A stretch of 64,000 bases of DNA from the NCBI RefSeq assembly GCF_023065955.2, contig NW_026622997.1, positions 12,944,001-13,008,000 on the forward strand, in the 5' to 3' direction. Source of the DNA: Ursus arctos. Its lineage: Eukaryota; Chordata; Mammalia; Carnivora; Ursidae. The notes under the pieces were generated by a model. It worked only from the letters and a program-made list of their open reading frames with translations, was not told the DNA's origin and did not search any database. Positions within the stretch are counted from its first letter, which is position 1; every line of letters starts with the position of its first letter. Position numbers and translations under genes: made by a program. Below, in pieces: positions 1 through 11,919 of the stretch.

Positions 1-1209
1 GCAAGGTTGGATGTAGTGGAAACCACAGTGGTTCAGGAAGAATGCCATGTTAACGACGTGATGTTTTATTACAGAAAAACGAAACCAGATGGTATAGGCT
101 AGAATAATGTATCAGTCAGTGTCCCAGCAGGAAATAGATGATTCATTCCCAAGAATAAGTCAAAGAGTATTTAATAATGGGATCATTTATGAAGATGTAG
201 GTGGGATATAGGAGAACTATCAAGGTGAGGTATCCCAACACTAATCACCCAGAGCCTATTTCCACCCATAGGCCTGAAGAAGGGAATTACCTGGGAGGAG
301 AGTTTATAGAGTCACCACCTTGGGGGGAGCCATGATCTTTGTGGGGGAGAACCAACAGCTCAAAGCGTTGCTCCCATAGAGACAGAGTTAGAGGATTATA
401 AATACTCTGTTCCCACTCTCCTCTCTCCCTCTAATCTCCTGCCAGGTCGCTAGTGGTTGCACTCAAGCAAAAACCAGAGGGCAAGATAGCTCATCGGTAT
501 GCTCTTAACAGGCTGGCTTCCTGCAGCAGAAGAGGAGGGAGAGTTTAGTTGAGGGGGTGAATGGAAGATATCTGTTACATTTATGCTGGAGGGACAAAAA
601 ACTCTCCAACTTTGGTAGCTTACAATCCCAAAGTCTTCTCACCCTGTCTAAATGTTCAACGTCTGCTCTATTCGCTATGGAATTTGTCAGGGGACGAACA
701 TGTAGTTAGAGGCAGCTAAGCTTAAAATATCTGAAACGACTTTCCCATCAGCATTCCTGGAGGTATTCAGAAAATATCATCAGTTAACCTTCTATCCAGG
801 ACTTATTCCCAGAAGTCTTTGCTTTTCAGGATTCAGATAAAAGGGAGGGTAATTTCTCATGACCAAAGTATTTGTCAACTAGCATCAGGCTTTATATCCA
901 AAATAGACTCAACATCCAGTTTCCAGAACAACTCATAACAAAATGACTTTTCCTTAGTAGAGATGAGATTACCATCACCCTGCTCCTTACCAGTTCTGTG
1001 TTAATTTGGTTTGACTTCCAGCTGCTGGCAACTATTTCCCTTTGCCTGAGGGCTTCCTCTGGCCCATGGAGCCTGCTCTGCCTGGGCATGCAACAGCCCC
1101 CCAGTGCTGGGGAATTACCACCATTAAGGAGCAGACCTCAGTCAGACACAGAGGAGTTCCCTCACCCATGGATGGGATGGCAGTGAGGTGCACATTCTAG
1201 AGAATTCCT
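1..1209. other. No gene seen; unassigned non-coding sequence
   Basis: Only reading frames under about 65 codons occur, on both strands, with no recognisable domain. The block has the look of decayed interspersed-repeat sequence, but I cannot place it in a family. No SINE, microsatellite or splice-bounded open frame is visible. Confidence 0.5.
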
Positions 1210-1415
1210 TAGTTTCCTAAGGCTATAAGAAAGCAGACACTTCAGGGCAACTTGCTTGATAAAGCACCTTTTATTGCCTTCCTTCCTTTCCTTTGCTCCC
1301 TTCCCCTTTCTCTTACCTCAGGAAGGTGTCTCCTGCGATCACCTTCCAAATAAACTCTGAGGACTCAAATCTTTGTATCAGGATCTGCTTTTGGGGGAAG
1401 AGAAGCTAAGACAGT
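1210..1415 (+). mobile_element. LTR-like 3' end (family not assigned)
   Basis: A pyrimidine-rich stretch is followed by an AATAAA signal at about 1350 and a short downstream segment ending near CTAAGACA. This is the layout of the polyadenylation signal, R and U5 parts of a mammalian LTR. The 'CAGGATCTGCTTTTGGGGGA' wording is familiar from old mammalian repeats, but I cannot name the family. No paired LTR is visible. Confidence 0.3.
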
Positions 1416-1690
1416 GAACTGTTTCCTTAGCTACAGGTTTCCTTTTACTTATACTGCGTTGTGGGGCCTTAAAGGGCGTCAGGAAGTCTTTGGGCAAATA
1501 TTGCTGGTAGGCAAAGAGGATCTAGGCAAGAGACAAGTCAGACGCCTAAAGTAGTATAATGAAGGCCTTGAGTATAAAGCCTTTCACTAAGGGTGATGTG
1601 AAAATGTTGCAGAATTTCAAGACTTAGAAATTCCTGACATTAGACATCATTTAGAAAAAAGTAAAACTGTCGACTGTCTGTTGGAAAATA

Positions 1691-1832
1691 AGCTAAATAT
1701 AAAATATATTTTAGAGTAATCCACTTTATATATATGTCTTTTGAAAAAGATTTCATGCTTTACTTTAATCTTTTAATCTGCAAAGGTTGCCAGTTATTTA
1801 TTAGATGGCTGAATTAGTTGTAAGTTCTCTGT
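1691..1832 (+). repeat. Direct-repeat copy A of a locally duplicated segment
   Basis: The segment from AAATATAAAATATATTTTAG to GATGGCTGAATTAGTTG recurs at 3270-3562 in the same order and orientation. Copy A is compact. Copy B carries a microsatellite expansion and a SINE. Either a local duplication or two copies of one unrecognised repeat family would explain it. Confidence 0.7.
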
Positions 1833-2270
1833 CTCCCCGACTTCAGCCAAAATGCATGGCAGAAAAGAGACAGGATGACTGTAATAAATACCCCATTCAG
1901 AAAACAGAAAATTGCATTATATGCAGTAATCGCTGGTCTATGGTAATGATGAAATCCTTTTGGACAGCTGTTATGAAGTCCTGGCAGTGAGGGATGTTCT
2001 TTGATTAGAACTCAATTTTGCTCTCAGAGAGGAACTTCCTTGTTCTCTGTGGTCTCTGGTTCTGCCATCTGGGAGGTTCTTGCTGGTCCATTATGTGGCA
2101 TGACCACATTTGTAGTGGGTGTTGAGGGCTCTAGAGTCTTTTGCTGAGTACTTCCTGTTGGTAGGAGTTTGGTGGCTTAAGAGTTGTTTTAATGCTCAGC
2201 CAAGGGCTTTTAAAAAATAAATAAAAGTGCATTTTCTATTTTTGCTACTTTATCAGATATGATCATTCAG
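1833..2270. other. No gene seen
   Basis: Frames of about 60 codons only, with no domain and no repeat I can name. The last ten bases form the left target-site duplication of the following SINE. Confidence 0.5.
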
Positions 2271-2474
2271 GGGTGCCTAGGTGGCTCAGTCCGTTAAGCG
2301 TCTGACTTCAGCTCAGGTCATGTCCCAGGGTCCCGGGATCAAGTCCTGCTTCGGGCTCCCTGCTCAGTGGGGAACTTGCTTCTCCCTTCCCTGCTTGCCT
2401 TGCTTGTGCTCTTACTCTCTCTCTCAAATAAATAAACAAATAAATAAATAAATAAATAAAATCTTAAAAAAAAA
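2271..2474 (+). mobile_element. Carnivoran tRNA-Lys SINE (SINEC)
   Basis: The tRNA-derived head (GGTGCCTAGGTGGCTCAGTC) is followed by a CT-rich body, an AATAAA-type (AAAT)n stretch and an A tail. It is flanked by GATCATTCAG at 2261-2270 and GATCATTTAG at 2475-2484, a one-mismatch target-site duplication. Plus orientation. Confidence 0.95.
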
Positions 2475-2484
2475 GATCATTTAG

Positions 2485-3269
2485 AGAAGGAAAGGAGCCT
2501 ATATGTAGGCTTAAACTCCCAAATTCACCAAGAGAAGAAAACAAATCCAATAATAATGTTACACCAATCATGAATATTCTCTTTATGTCTAGCAACGTTT
2601 ATGCTTTGTGTGTTGGGGGCAGGGGCAAGGGAAGAAAGGATTAAAAATACACATTCACAAATAAACATCATTTACATAGATTTACAGTAAAATATATGCT
2701 ATACACATTTGGCCAGAAAGAGATTCAAAATTATTTATCAAGATTTGATCATATAGGTGATATGTATAAATAAAAATTACCTCTTAAATTTCAAAGAATT
2801 TCAGGGCAGGTTTTTTTTCTGAAAAGCCACATCAATAAACTAATAAACAAATAAACGGAGGCCTAATCAGCCAAAGACTTTTAAGTTTTAACTCATAGTT
2901 GTTTTGGCAATATAGTTTCCTTTAAAATCACTAAGACTTTGATCTCTTTGCTTGCACTTAGTTCAATGTGCCATATCCCACACCTACAATTCTTTGTTAG
3001 ACATCATTATTATATCTGATTTATTTCTCTTATTTTTCATCACAGTTTTTTTTTTCTCAAATCAATGACATTTACATTATGACCATCAGCCTTGAGTTGA
3101 GGGCCTGGCTCAAACTAAACTTTGTTATGCAGTTGTATCTTCAGATCTTTAATGATTCAATTTAAAAAACCTTATTCTTTAAGGTTTGGAAAAAGCATTT
3201 CCAGCTTTTCAAAGAGTAACATTTCCAGCTTTTCAAAGCTTCCTTATTCCCTTTCATTTTTATGTGCAC
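2485..3269. other. No gene seen; AT-rich
   Basis: AT-rich sequence with no open frame of note and no repeat family I recognise. Confidence 0.5.
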
Positions 3270-3303
3270 AGCCAAATATAAAATATATTTTAGAGTATTC
3301 CAT

Positions 3304-3360
3304 TGTGTGTGTATATATATACAAACACACACACACGCACACACATATATATATATATTC
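3304..3360. repeat. (TG)n/(TA)n/(CA)n microsatellite
   Basis: Alternating purine-pyrimidine runs: TGTGTG, TATATA, then CACACA with a CGCA interruption and a final TATATA run. It is absent from duplicate copy A. Confidence 0.9.
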
Positions 3361-3415
3361 TATTCATTGTCTCTCTATATATTTGTAAAAGATTTAATAC
3401 TTACTTTAATCTTTT

Positions 3416-3501
3416 GTTTATTTTTATTTATTTAAGTAAGCTCTATGCCCAAGGTGGGACTTGAACTTATGACCCTCATCATGAGCCAGCCAGACCCTCC
3501 T
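3416..3501 (-). mobile_element. Truncated tRNA-derived carnivoran SINE
   Basis: Read on the plus strand: a TTTATTTATTTAAGTAAG tail, then CTCTATGCCC, a GTGGGACTTGAACTTATGACC core and GAGCCAGCCAG. This is the reverse complement of the tRNA-Lys head of the short SINEC type. It is flanked by ACTTTAATCTTTT / GCTTTAATCTTTT. Confidence 0.8.
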
Positions 3502-3562
3502 GCTTTAATCTTTTAATATACAAAGACTGCCAATTATTTATTCGATGGCTGAATTAGTTGCA

Positions 3563-4819
3563 AGTCTTTTCTGTGGTCATTTCTTCTTCTAATAGCTTAC
3601 CAAATAAAGCTACTAATATCTAATGCATGCTAATATAATTCTGTTTTCCAGTCTCTTTTGCTAGAGCTGCAGGCTAGAAGGTGTGGGGTTTGCCTCTCCA
3701 AATACCATCAGTATCACTGTAACTGAATATTTTTTCACTGCCTAACTTGACAATTCATAATTCCAGCCTCTGATATTAGTTTCTTAGTTTTCTTCTGCCA
3801 GTAACACAGATTTTATATTTTTTGTTACTGCCCACTCTGAAATTTCTCTTTAAGATAGCAGTAATTATAGTAGCAGGTAAACTTTGAAATATAAGGAACT
3901 TAATCCAACAAGATGTTGGTTTCTTGCTCATGTAAAACCCAGTAGTTAGAAGGGGCTGAGGGTTATGCTTTATAAAGTGATCTAGTGGTCCCCACTAGCA
4001 ACACTCTATTGTTTTAAATATATAATTTTCAAGGCACTGACATGTAGCCAATAGATAGGGAAGAGAGACTAGATATTTGTTTATTGAAGAGGTTTGTTTT
4101 TTTGTTTGTTTGTTTTCATTTTTTCCCCTCTCTCATTATCTGTATTCATACTAAGAATCAAAAGCAAGCAAAGTTTGGTCTCATCTCCAAAAACATTTTC
4201 TTCCTTCTTAGAATGCACTTTACAGGAGGTTTTTTTAGTCCAGCTGAGAAGTAGTACGGATTCTTTCTGTTACATTGCATTGGCTTGAAATCAGGCACTT
4301 GGTCATAACTATCTCTTAAGGTAGCTGTGAGCCCAGAAAGACAACATGTAGATTTTGATGAACCCATAACATTATAGTATTCTTTACTACACTAATCATT
4401 GTTATTTTTAAAATTGACTTTTTCATTAGAGGCTTTATTATTTACACATAAGGGCCATGAAGATCATATTCCATTAAGAACTATGATTTTTTAATTTCCC
4501 ATGTTATATTTAGTCTGAAATAAAATGAATAACTTTAATTTTATTCATGATATGGTAAGACAGAACATGAATCTGAAAATTAAAAGATTAAACTTGTGTT
4601 TGAAACCTGGTACAGTATGGCTGTTTATCTTGGGCAAATTTATCTTCTTTAAATTTCTTTAAATTTCATTTTCTTGTTCATACATTGAATGAACTGCCCC
4701 TATTTTGAGAATTTTTGAGAAATTTCAAGTTAAATAGTGTGCATACTATCACTGATGGTTAACATAATTAAATAATTTTTCCTATTTGATAAAAACATCT
4801 ACTTTTTAATTTTGTATTA
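3563..4819. other. No gene seen
   Basis: AT-rich, frames under 70 codons, no recognisable domain or named repeat. Confidence 0.5.
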
Positions 4820-4846
4820 AGATATGACCATCATGCATCAGTTCTA

Positions 4847-5044
4847 GGGGCGCCTGGGTGGCACAGTGGTTAAGCGTCTGCCTTCGGCTCAGGGCGTGAT
4901 CCTGGAGTTATGGGATCGAGCCCCACATCAGGCTCCTCTGCTATGAGCCTGATTCTTCCTCTCCCACTACCCCTGCTTGTGTTCCCTCTCTCGCTGGCTG
5001 TCTCTATCTCTGTTGAATAAATAAATAAAATCTTTTAAAAAAAA
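4847..5044 (+). mobile_element. Ursid-type SINEC
   Basis: Head GGGGCGCCTGGGTGGCACAG, body with CTCCTCTGCTATGAGCC, and an (AAAT)n AAAATCTTTT tail. This subfamily wording is typical of bear genomes. Flanking copies at 4820-4846 and 5045-5071 share a long 26-27 bp target-site duplication containing ATCATGCATCA. Confidence 0.95.
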
Positions 5045-5149
5045 GATATGACTATCATGCATCAATTCTTAGATATACATTGTACATTTTAATACATGGA
5101 TCCAAATTTCTTATAAATAAGAAAGTTTTCTTAGATTATATTTTTCAGT

Positions 5150-5500
5150 GTTTCCTCATTCCATGGTTTTGATTTTCTTCATCAGGACCTCCAATTATAC
5201 TCATGCTAGGTCTTCTTTGTCCTATGTCTATCTCTCAAATTATTTTTAATCTCTTTACTTAGTTTTTTAAGTTCCTTTTTTTCCTATCTTCTATTTTCCT
5301 AACATTGCCTCCTGAGTTGTCTGTTTACTCTTATATTACTTTCAATTGAGTCTTCATTTCTAAACCCATTACTTTTATTCCTAATTCTTTTATGTGGTCT
5401 TTCTGTCCTCATTTCTCATCTTCCTGTTTTTTAGCTGTCACATTTCCGAGTTTTCTTGTTTGTGAATTTTTTGTTCTTTAATAGCTTTTGCCATTTAATT
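5150..5500 (-). mobile_element. L1/HAL1 ORF1-like remnant (antisense)
   Basis: The plus strand is strongly T-rich. Its stretch GGACCTCCAATTATACTCAT followed by GCTAGGTCTTC resembles the complement of the L1 ORF1 segment encoding the 'IIGVPEG' region. The similarity is recalled by eye and is degenerate. The element would read on the minus strand. Confidence 0.4.
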
Positions 5501-6049
5501 AATTCTCTTTTATTTTGTTTGAAAAATTAGGTTACACTAATATAAAAATATGTAGCATAATGTATAAAACATGAAAACTGCTTTATGGACATATTTTTGT
5601 GGTGAGTCTTAATATTATATATTTTTTCCTTCTATGCTATTTATGTATTTATTTAATATTATTTATTTTACATATTTATTTAATATTGGAGTGGTCACAA
5701 TTCCTTTCTGTTGTTCATATTGAAGTGAGTTGGGGATTTCTATACTTTTAGAAAAGATTCCTGAGTAGGGTGTAGAAGTGGGTTAAGCCAGATTTTCTAG
5801 TATTTGGCTCTTCTTTTGTACCCTTCTCTTCTTGTTGTTGGTGCAGAATATTAATAAATATGGCTTCTACATAGAGCCAAGTTTTTAGGATTTTTTTGAT
5901 ACCTGTTTGGTGTCCTCCACCATTTGTGTCTGAATCTTCTCCTCTTTACACCCTTAGTTTCTGACCTAAGAAATTTATGTTCATTCCAAGAAATTTTACT
6001 TCAGTCCAGGGTTCTGTTTTTTGCTGGGTATTTCTGATAGACCCAAGAA
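5501..6049. other. No gene seen; T-rich
   Basis: AT-rich sequence, possibly more of the neighbouring old LINE. No open frame is supported. Confidence 0.4.
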
Positions 6050-7366
6050 GAGTCTTTTAAAACAAAGACCATAACAAAAAACAAAGAAGAACATTACATA
6101 TGATAAAGAGGTCAGTCCAGCAAAAGGATATCACATTTGTAAACAGTTATGCACCCAACATAGGAGCATCTAAATATATAAAGCAAATATTAACAAAAAT
6201 AAAGGGAGAATTAGACAGCAATAATAGTGGGGAACTTTAATATCCCACTTACATCAATGAATAGATTATCCAAATATAAAATCAGTGAGGAAACACTGGC
6301 TCTAAACAAGATATTAGACCAGATGGATTTAATATATACAGAACCTTCAATACCCAAATAGCAGAATATAAATTTTTTTTAAGTACACATGGAACATTCT
6401 CCAGGATAGATCACATACAGGCCACAAAACAAGTCTCAAGAAACTCAAGATTAAAATAATATCATATATCTTTTCTAACCACAATGGTAGGAAACTAAAA
6501 ATCAATTACAAGAAGAAAACAGAAGAAAGAAACCCACAAAAATGTGGAGACAACAACATATTATTAAACAATCAATGGGTCAACAAAAAAAAAAAAAAAT
6601 CAAAGAAGAAATCAAAAATTTTTTTTCAGACAAATGAAAATGGAGACATGCACTTCCAAGCTCTTTGGGGTGCAGCAAAAGCAGTTCTAACAGGGAAGTC
6701 CATAGCAATACAGGCTCACCACAAGGAACAAGAAAAAATCTCAAATAAACAATTTTATATCTGAGGGAACTAGAAAAAGAACAAACAAAGTCCAAATTTA
6801 GAAGGTAGGAAATAATAAAGATCAGAGTGGAAATAAATTAAATAGTAACAATATAAAAGATCAATGAAACTAAGAGCTGCTGCTTTGAAAAGACAAACAA
6901 AATTAACAAAACTTTAGCCAGACTCATCAAGGAAAAAAAAGAGAGATGGCCCAAATAAATAAAGTCAAAAATCAAAGAAGAGAAATTACAGCCAATATTA
7001 CAGCAATATGAAGGATCAAAGGAGAATACTATAAATAGTTACATGTCAACAAATTAGACAACTTACAAAAAAGGAATAATTTCCTAGAAGGGGATAATCT
7101 TCCAAGACTGAAATCATGAAGAAATAGAAAATCTCAATTAACCAATTCCCAGTGATGGAATTGAATCAGTAATCAAAAAGTCCCTACAAACAAAAGTCCA
7201 CTTTCAAATGGCTTCAGAGGTGAATTCTACCACACATTTAAAGAGGAGTTACTATCTATACTCCTCAAATTATCCTCAAAATTTGAAGATGAGAGAAGAA
7301 TACTTCTGAACTTATTTTATGAGGTCAACAACCCCTGGTACCAAGAAAAGACAAAGACACTACATG
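6050..7366 (+). mobile_element. Old L1 ORF2 fragment
   Basis: A-rich, LINE-1-like sequence in sense orientation. It contains the familiar ORF2 segments for AGTTATGCACCCAACATAGG, ATAGATCACATACAGGCCAC, and near the right end CCCTGGTACCAAGAAAAGAC. It covers the region from the late endonuclease domain through the linker to the start of reverse transcriptase. Stops and frameshifts are frequent, so it is inactive. Both ends are truncated and no tail is visible. Confidence 0.85.
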
Positions 7367-7745
7367 AAGGGTTCATGAAAGCCTTCTTGGAAGAGATGAA
7401 GCTTGAATTAAGTCTTAAAAGATGAGTAGGTGTTTCCAGGTGGTGAATGTAAGAAAGGACCTTCCAGAAGAGATAGCATGCTTATCATTGTGGTAAGTCT
7501 TATTGTGCTTAGAAAGTGGCAGTGACGTTAGTAAAACTGGAATTTAGAATTGTGTTGGTGGCTCAAAGAAAGGGGACAAGAGGTTAGACGGAATTAGCAA
7601 AGGAACACAAGGCCAGATGTATGGTGGAAGGGCATTTGGAGCTAAAATAAGAAATGTGGTCTAATGCTATATGCAGTAGGAGCCAAGAAAGGTTTTTAAG
7701 TAAGCAAATGACATGAATAGATTTAATTATTATTAAAAGTGCTGG
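7367..7745 (+). repeat. Ancient interspersed repeat (family not assigned)
   Basis: Contains a 'GGTTTTTAAGTAAGCAAATG' ACATGA motif preceded by 'AGCCAAGAAAGG' and an upstream 'GATGAGTAGGTGTTTCCAGG' motif. I recognise this order from a common old mammalian repeat but cannot name its family. No coding content. Confidence 0.4.
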
Positions 7746-8859
7746 TGTCAGTCAACACCTACCAGCTTGGCCAGAGGGTTCTGAGACAGGAAGTGGTTCA
7801 AAGAACCTAGGCAAAGAGCGATAAAGTTGAGAATTAGGTACAAAGGATGGAGCAGAGGTCTGGACTTTCTATTTCTAGCTATTTTTATTACAGATCTCAC
7901 AATAAAAGTCATGTTCAGACCCTAAAATGTTTTTAGAAGGAAACATAGAGTAAAATAATAATATGTGACCTTCATACCAAGATTAAAACCTTTCAATTGA
8001 ATTTTAGCTTTTACCAAAGGAGCATATACTGAATGGTCTCAACTTTTGGTCTGCCAAGTTCTTTTTACGTGATGAGTATTCAAGAAAGAAGAATATTTTC
8101 TTTCCAAAAAGAGTGTTAATGTCCACTTGAACACCTCCCTAAATATCTCCAACATGAAAAAATTGGCATAGACATATCCAGATCTTCTAGAGCAGTCAGT
8201 GCTTTTGATGTAAGACAAAAGCAGTCCATTGAAGAAGTGTCTGTTCCCATAATGCTCGCCAAAGTCAAGGCTCAGAGCACAAGTTATTGTTATCTCTTTC
8301 CTGGGTTTTATGTGTTCAAGAATATGATAATAAAAAAGAAAAACAATCTCTCTGGTAAACCACATTTATAGTCTCCTGGACTGTAAAGTTCACAGCAAGT
8401 GTCTTTCTCTTTTGAAATCAGGGTATTCTTGAGAACCAGAAGTGTGTGAGGCACAGGCCTGTGGAAGACAGGAAGGAGGGTAAGAGAGCATAAGAGGTGT
8501 TCGGGGCTTGGGCCTCATGGCTCTGTAGGGTACCTGGATCTTCAAGCCTACAGGCAGGCTACAGAAGGCACTTCAACTCTCTGAAATCATGGGAACAACA
8601 ATGGTGGATGTATGGATTTTTCTGGGGAACATATTAATTGCTTTCATCTGATTCCCCAGCTTTAAAGAGCTGACATTCGAAGGTTTGACTGGACACAAAC
8701 AATGACAATGTAGATCAGTATATGATAAGAACAAAAAGAGTGGTTCAAATAATAAGGTTTTGCTACTTCAGAAGACAGAATTAATTTGTCTCAATGGACT
8801 TTGGAGTGATCTATTTAGTCATGTATATGTATAAAGTTTGTTTAAATAGCTATACAACG
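7746..8859. other. No gene seen
   Basis: The longest frame is 108 codons at 8039-8365 on the minus strand, with no domain, signal peptide or repeat match I can recognise. It is within chance expectation. Confidence 0.5.
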
Positions 8860-8970
8860 TTGGGCACATTTGCCTCTTTGAGTCCCAGGTTTTTTTTTTT
8901 CATTATCATGTCCTAGGTTTGTTGTGATAATTTACATAGAACAGTTTGCACAATGTTTGGGAAGTGTTTT
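8860..8970 (+). mobile_element. MIR-like fragment
   Basis: Contains the eroded order GCCTCTTTGAGTCCCAG, then TTTGTTGTGATAATTTACAT and AGTTTGCACAATG. This parallels the second half of MIR. Diverged and interrupted by a T run. Confidence 0.45.
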
Positions 8971-10059
8971 AATTGCATATTTATGACAAATGCAGATATG
9001 ACATTTGTTATGCATGTGTATGCATAGTGGCTATAAATATAAAACTTAAGCTTAGAGAATTGTTGAGGATCAGTCATATTTCATTTATGATCATCTCTTG
9101 GAAGCTGAAGAAAGATCAAGTAGCAAGAATGTTTACGTTCTGCAAGTTCTGCAAGTACTATTTTTAAGAGGGCAAACGTTAGGTTCTGGTGTTAATCACC
9201 TATTGCCATGCCATGAATGAAGAATTTGAGTCAATGACAATCCCCATTGGAAACCTTTGGATTAATGAGTCAAAGTGACATGACATGATAAATTAACTAA
9301 TTTTGGGGAGAACGTACAACCAATAAGGATCAGGCCCTACTTCTGATGACGAGGACTGTAAGAACATTCTATAAGAAAATTGAACCCTGGTCAAATGAAG
9401 GCTGCTTATTTTTGTATCTTGCTTGTTGAGTGATACTGGGAGACTTAACTTGATTCTTCAACTTCTCCCAACACAAGTAACTGAAATGTGGGGCAGATGG
9501 AGCCCTGCATTAGAAAGCCAAAATTAGAGGGTTTGATCACTACATGGCCTTTTCCACCAACACATCTGAGGAAGGAGGCCAGTCTGCACAAGGGTCTTGC
9601 TTTAGGACCCAGGCAATTTCTTTGTCTACTGCCCTCCACTGATTAGGCCTCTGGCTCTAGAGCTTGAGTTTTGAAGACTTAATTTAACTGGAGGACCATG
9701 ACGGGTGTCCTTTCTTTCTCCTGGTTGACCTCATTCCTTCATTATTTCCCTGGCTAGCTTACAGGCTACCTACAAAACTTCATGCCCCTTTTATTTGATT
9801 CCTTTGTACCGATGTATGTATATACTCTCAGACAGGCTTTCCCTCGGACAGAAAAATATTTTGGTAAGCCAAAACAAAACAACTTACCCACAAGACAAAG
9901 TGATTACTAGTTGGAGATCTGGTTGGAAGATATTAGCCAGCTGTGAAACAGAAACACATTTTTCTCTATGTTTTTTCATAATAATATTCATAAAGTCATA
10001 TGTAAGTTGGATGGCATGTGGTTAGAGCAGTAAGGAGAGAAAGTGTGCTGGAGGGGAAA
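8971..10059. other. No gene seen
   Basis: Frames of 64-76 codons only, none with a recognisable product. No young repeat. Confidence 0.5.
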
Positions 10060-10262
10060 GAGCACGGGGCTGTGCAGCCAGGCAGGCTGTGGTTGAGAGC
10101 CAGGCCATGGGTTACCTGCTGTATCACGGTGGACCATTTACTTCTTAGAAATGTCATCTCTGTGAAATGTGAATGATAATGCCTAACAGAGGAATCTTAA
10201 GGATTAAAGGCAAAGTGGGTAAAGTGCTTGGCATCAGTGAATACTGAGTAAATTAGAAGTAT
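10060..10262 (+). mobile_element. MIR SINE
   Basis: Follows MIR order from an AAAGAGCACGGGGCTGTG head, through a degenerate TCATCTCTGTGAAATGTGAA core, to GGATTAAAGGCAAAG and AGTGCTTGGCATCAG. Diverged, as expected for this ancient tRNA-derived family. Confidence 0.75.
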
Positions 10263-10831
10263 TTTATTGTTCTGTTAATATTTTATTCTGCTCTGCCTTA
10301 AAGAAACTCCATATTAAGTGCTTTATTTTTATGTATGCAGCCCATGTTTGTCAGTCATGTGCTATGTACACAGTGGTAAGTGCTGGGAAATAAGGGAGTA
10401 AAGCAGAATCCGCACAGTCAAAGACATAATAGTCTACTCGTCTTGGGGTGTTTGCGTGCGTGTCCAAAAACTAGAGCATGATTCCTTGTCTTGATGAAAA
10501 TTTTACCTAAACAAAATGAAATGTATGAGTTGGTATTTTCACTGTGTCTGTATGATGTAAAAATATGCAGACAGCTTATATTTAGGAATGGAGGATATGG
10601 GAATTCTAAAGAGCTGAATTTTGAACCCAGAAATACACCAGGGGCACAAAAGTGATGAGCTGTGTTTTTTTGGTTAGTTTCCTCATGGTATGCTCCTTCA
10701 CTTTCCCAACAACAACTTAACATTTGTCACATTGGATTCTATCTGAAGTCAATCTGACTTGAGTTTTAGATATTAGGATCTTCCTTTCATTCATTTCTTT
10801 CTAAAATCCCTAAATAGATTTACAAGTTTTT
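10263..10831. other. No gene seen
   Basis: A 101-codon minus-strand frame at 10418-10723 has no recognisable feature. The right edge holds the target-site copy for the EEF1A1 retrocopy. Confidence 0.5.
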
Positions 10832-11725
10832 AAAAAGATAATCAGCCTTTTCACAATGGGTTTGCTGCCAGAACACTGGTGTTGTAAAAACCACCACTAA
10901 ACCTAAACCAAAATGGGAAAGGAGATGACTTGTATCAACATCACTGTCTTGGATGCGTAGATTTGGGCAAGTCTACCACTATTGGTCATCTGATCTACAA
11001 ATGTGGTGGGAAAGAAAAAAGAACCATTGAAAAGTTTGAGAAGGAGGCTGCTGAGATAGGAAAGGCCAGTTCAAGTATGCCTGGGTCTTGGGTAAACTGA
11101 AAGCTGACTGTGAACATGATATCACCATTGATATCTCCCTGTGGAAATTCAAGACCAGCAAGTATTCTGTGACCATTGTTGACACCCCAGGTCACAGAGA
11201 CTCCATCAAAAACATTATTACTGGCACATCTCAGGCTGACTATGCTGTCGTAATAGTCACTGCTGATGTTGGTGAATTTGAAGCAGATATCTCCAAGAAT
11301 GGGCAGACCCACAACAAGCCCTTCTGGCTTTTATACTGGGCGTGAAACAACTAATCGTCGGTGTTCACAAAATGGATTCCACTGAGCCATCCTACAGCCA
11401 GAAGAGATATGAGGAACTCATTCAGGAAGTCAACACCTACATTAAGAAAATTGGCTACAATCCCGAGACGGTAGCATTTGTGCCAGTTTCTGGTTGGAAC
11501 TGTGACAGCATACATTCTGGAGCCAAGTGCTAACATGTCTTAGTTCAAGGGATGGAAAGTCACCTGTGAAAATGCCAATGCCAGTGGAATCACACTGCTT
11601 GGAACTCTGGATTGAATCCTGCCACCAGCTCGTCCAAATGACAAGCCTTTGTGTTTGCCCCTCCAGGACATCCACAAAATTCATCGTATTGGTACTGTCC
11701 CTGTGGGCTGAGTGGAGACTGGTGT

Positions 11726-11919
11726 GTTTTTTTTTTTTTAAGATTTATTTATTTATTTTAGAGGAGGGGAGGGACAGAGGGAGAGGGAAAAAGAATTTTA
11801 AGCAGACTCCATGCTGAGCATAGAGTCCCATGGGGGCTCTATCTCATGACCCTCAGATCAGAGCCTGAGCTAAAACCAGGAGCCAGATGCTCAATGGACT
11901 GTGCCACCCAGGTGTCCCA
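11726..11919 (-). mobile_element. SINEC inserted in the EEF1A1 retrocopy coding region
   Basis: The T tail, AAGATTTATTTATTTATTTT and a purine-rich body lead to GTGCCACCCAGGTGTCCC, the complement of the SINE head. GAGACTGGTGT at 11715-11725 and 11920-11930 is a perfect 11-bp target-site duplication. EEF1A1 carries this word once, so the insertion is younger than the retrocopy. Confidence 0.97.

Larger units (their letters stand above)
3270..3562 (+). repeat. Direct-repeat copy B, expanded by a microsatellite and a SINE
   Basis: Matches 1691-1832 at both ends. In the middle it gains a (TG/TA/CA) microsatellite at about 3304-3358 and a truncated SINE at about 3416-3501. The flanks of the SINE, CTTTAATCTTTT on both sides, are the target-site duplication and are present once in copy A. 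Copy A therefore shows the pre-insertion state. Confidence 0.7.

Noticed and set aside
8039..8365. 108-codon minus-strand open frame
   Set aside because: Unique sequence but no domain, start context or splice evidence; frames of this size are expected by chance here.
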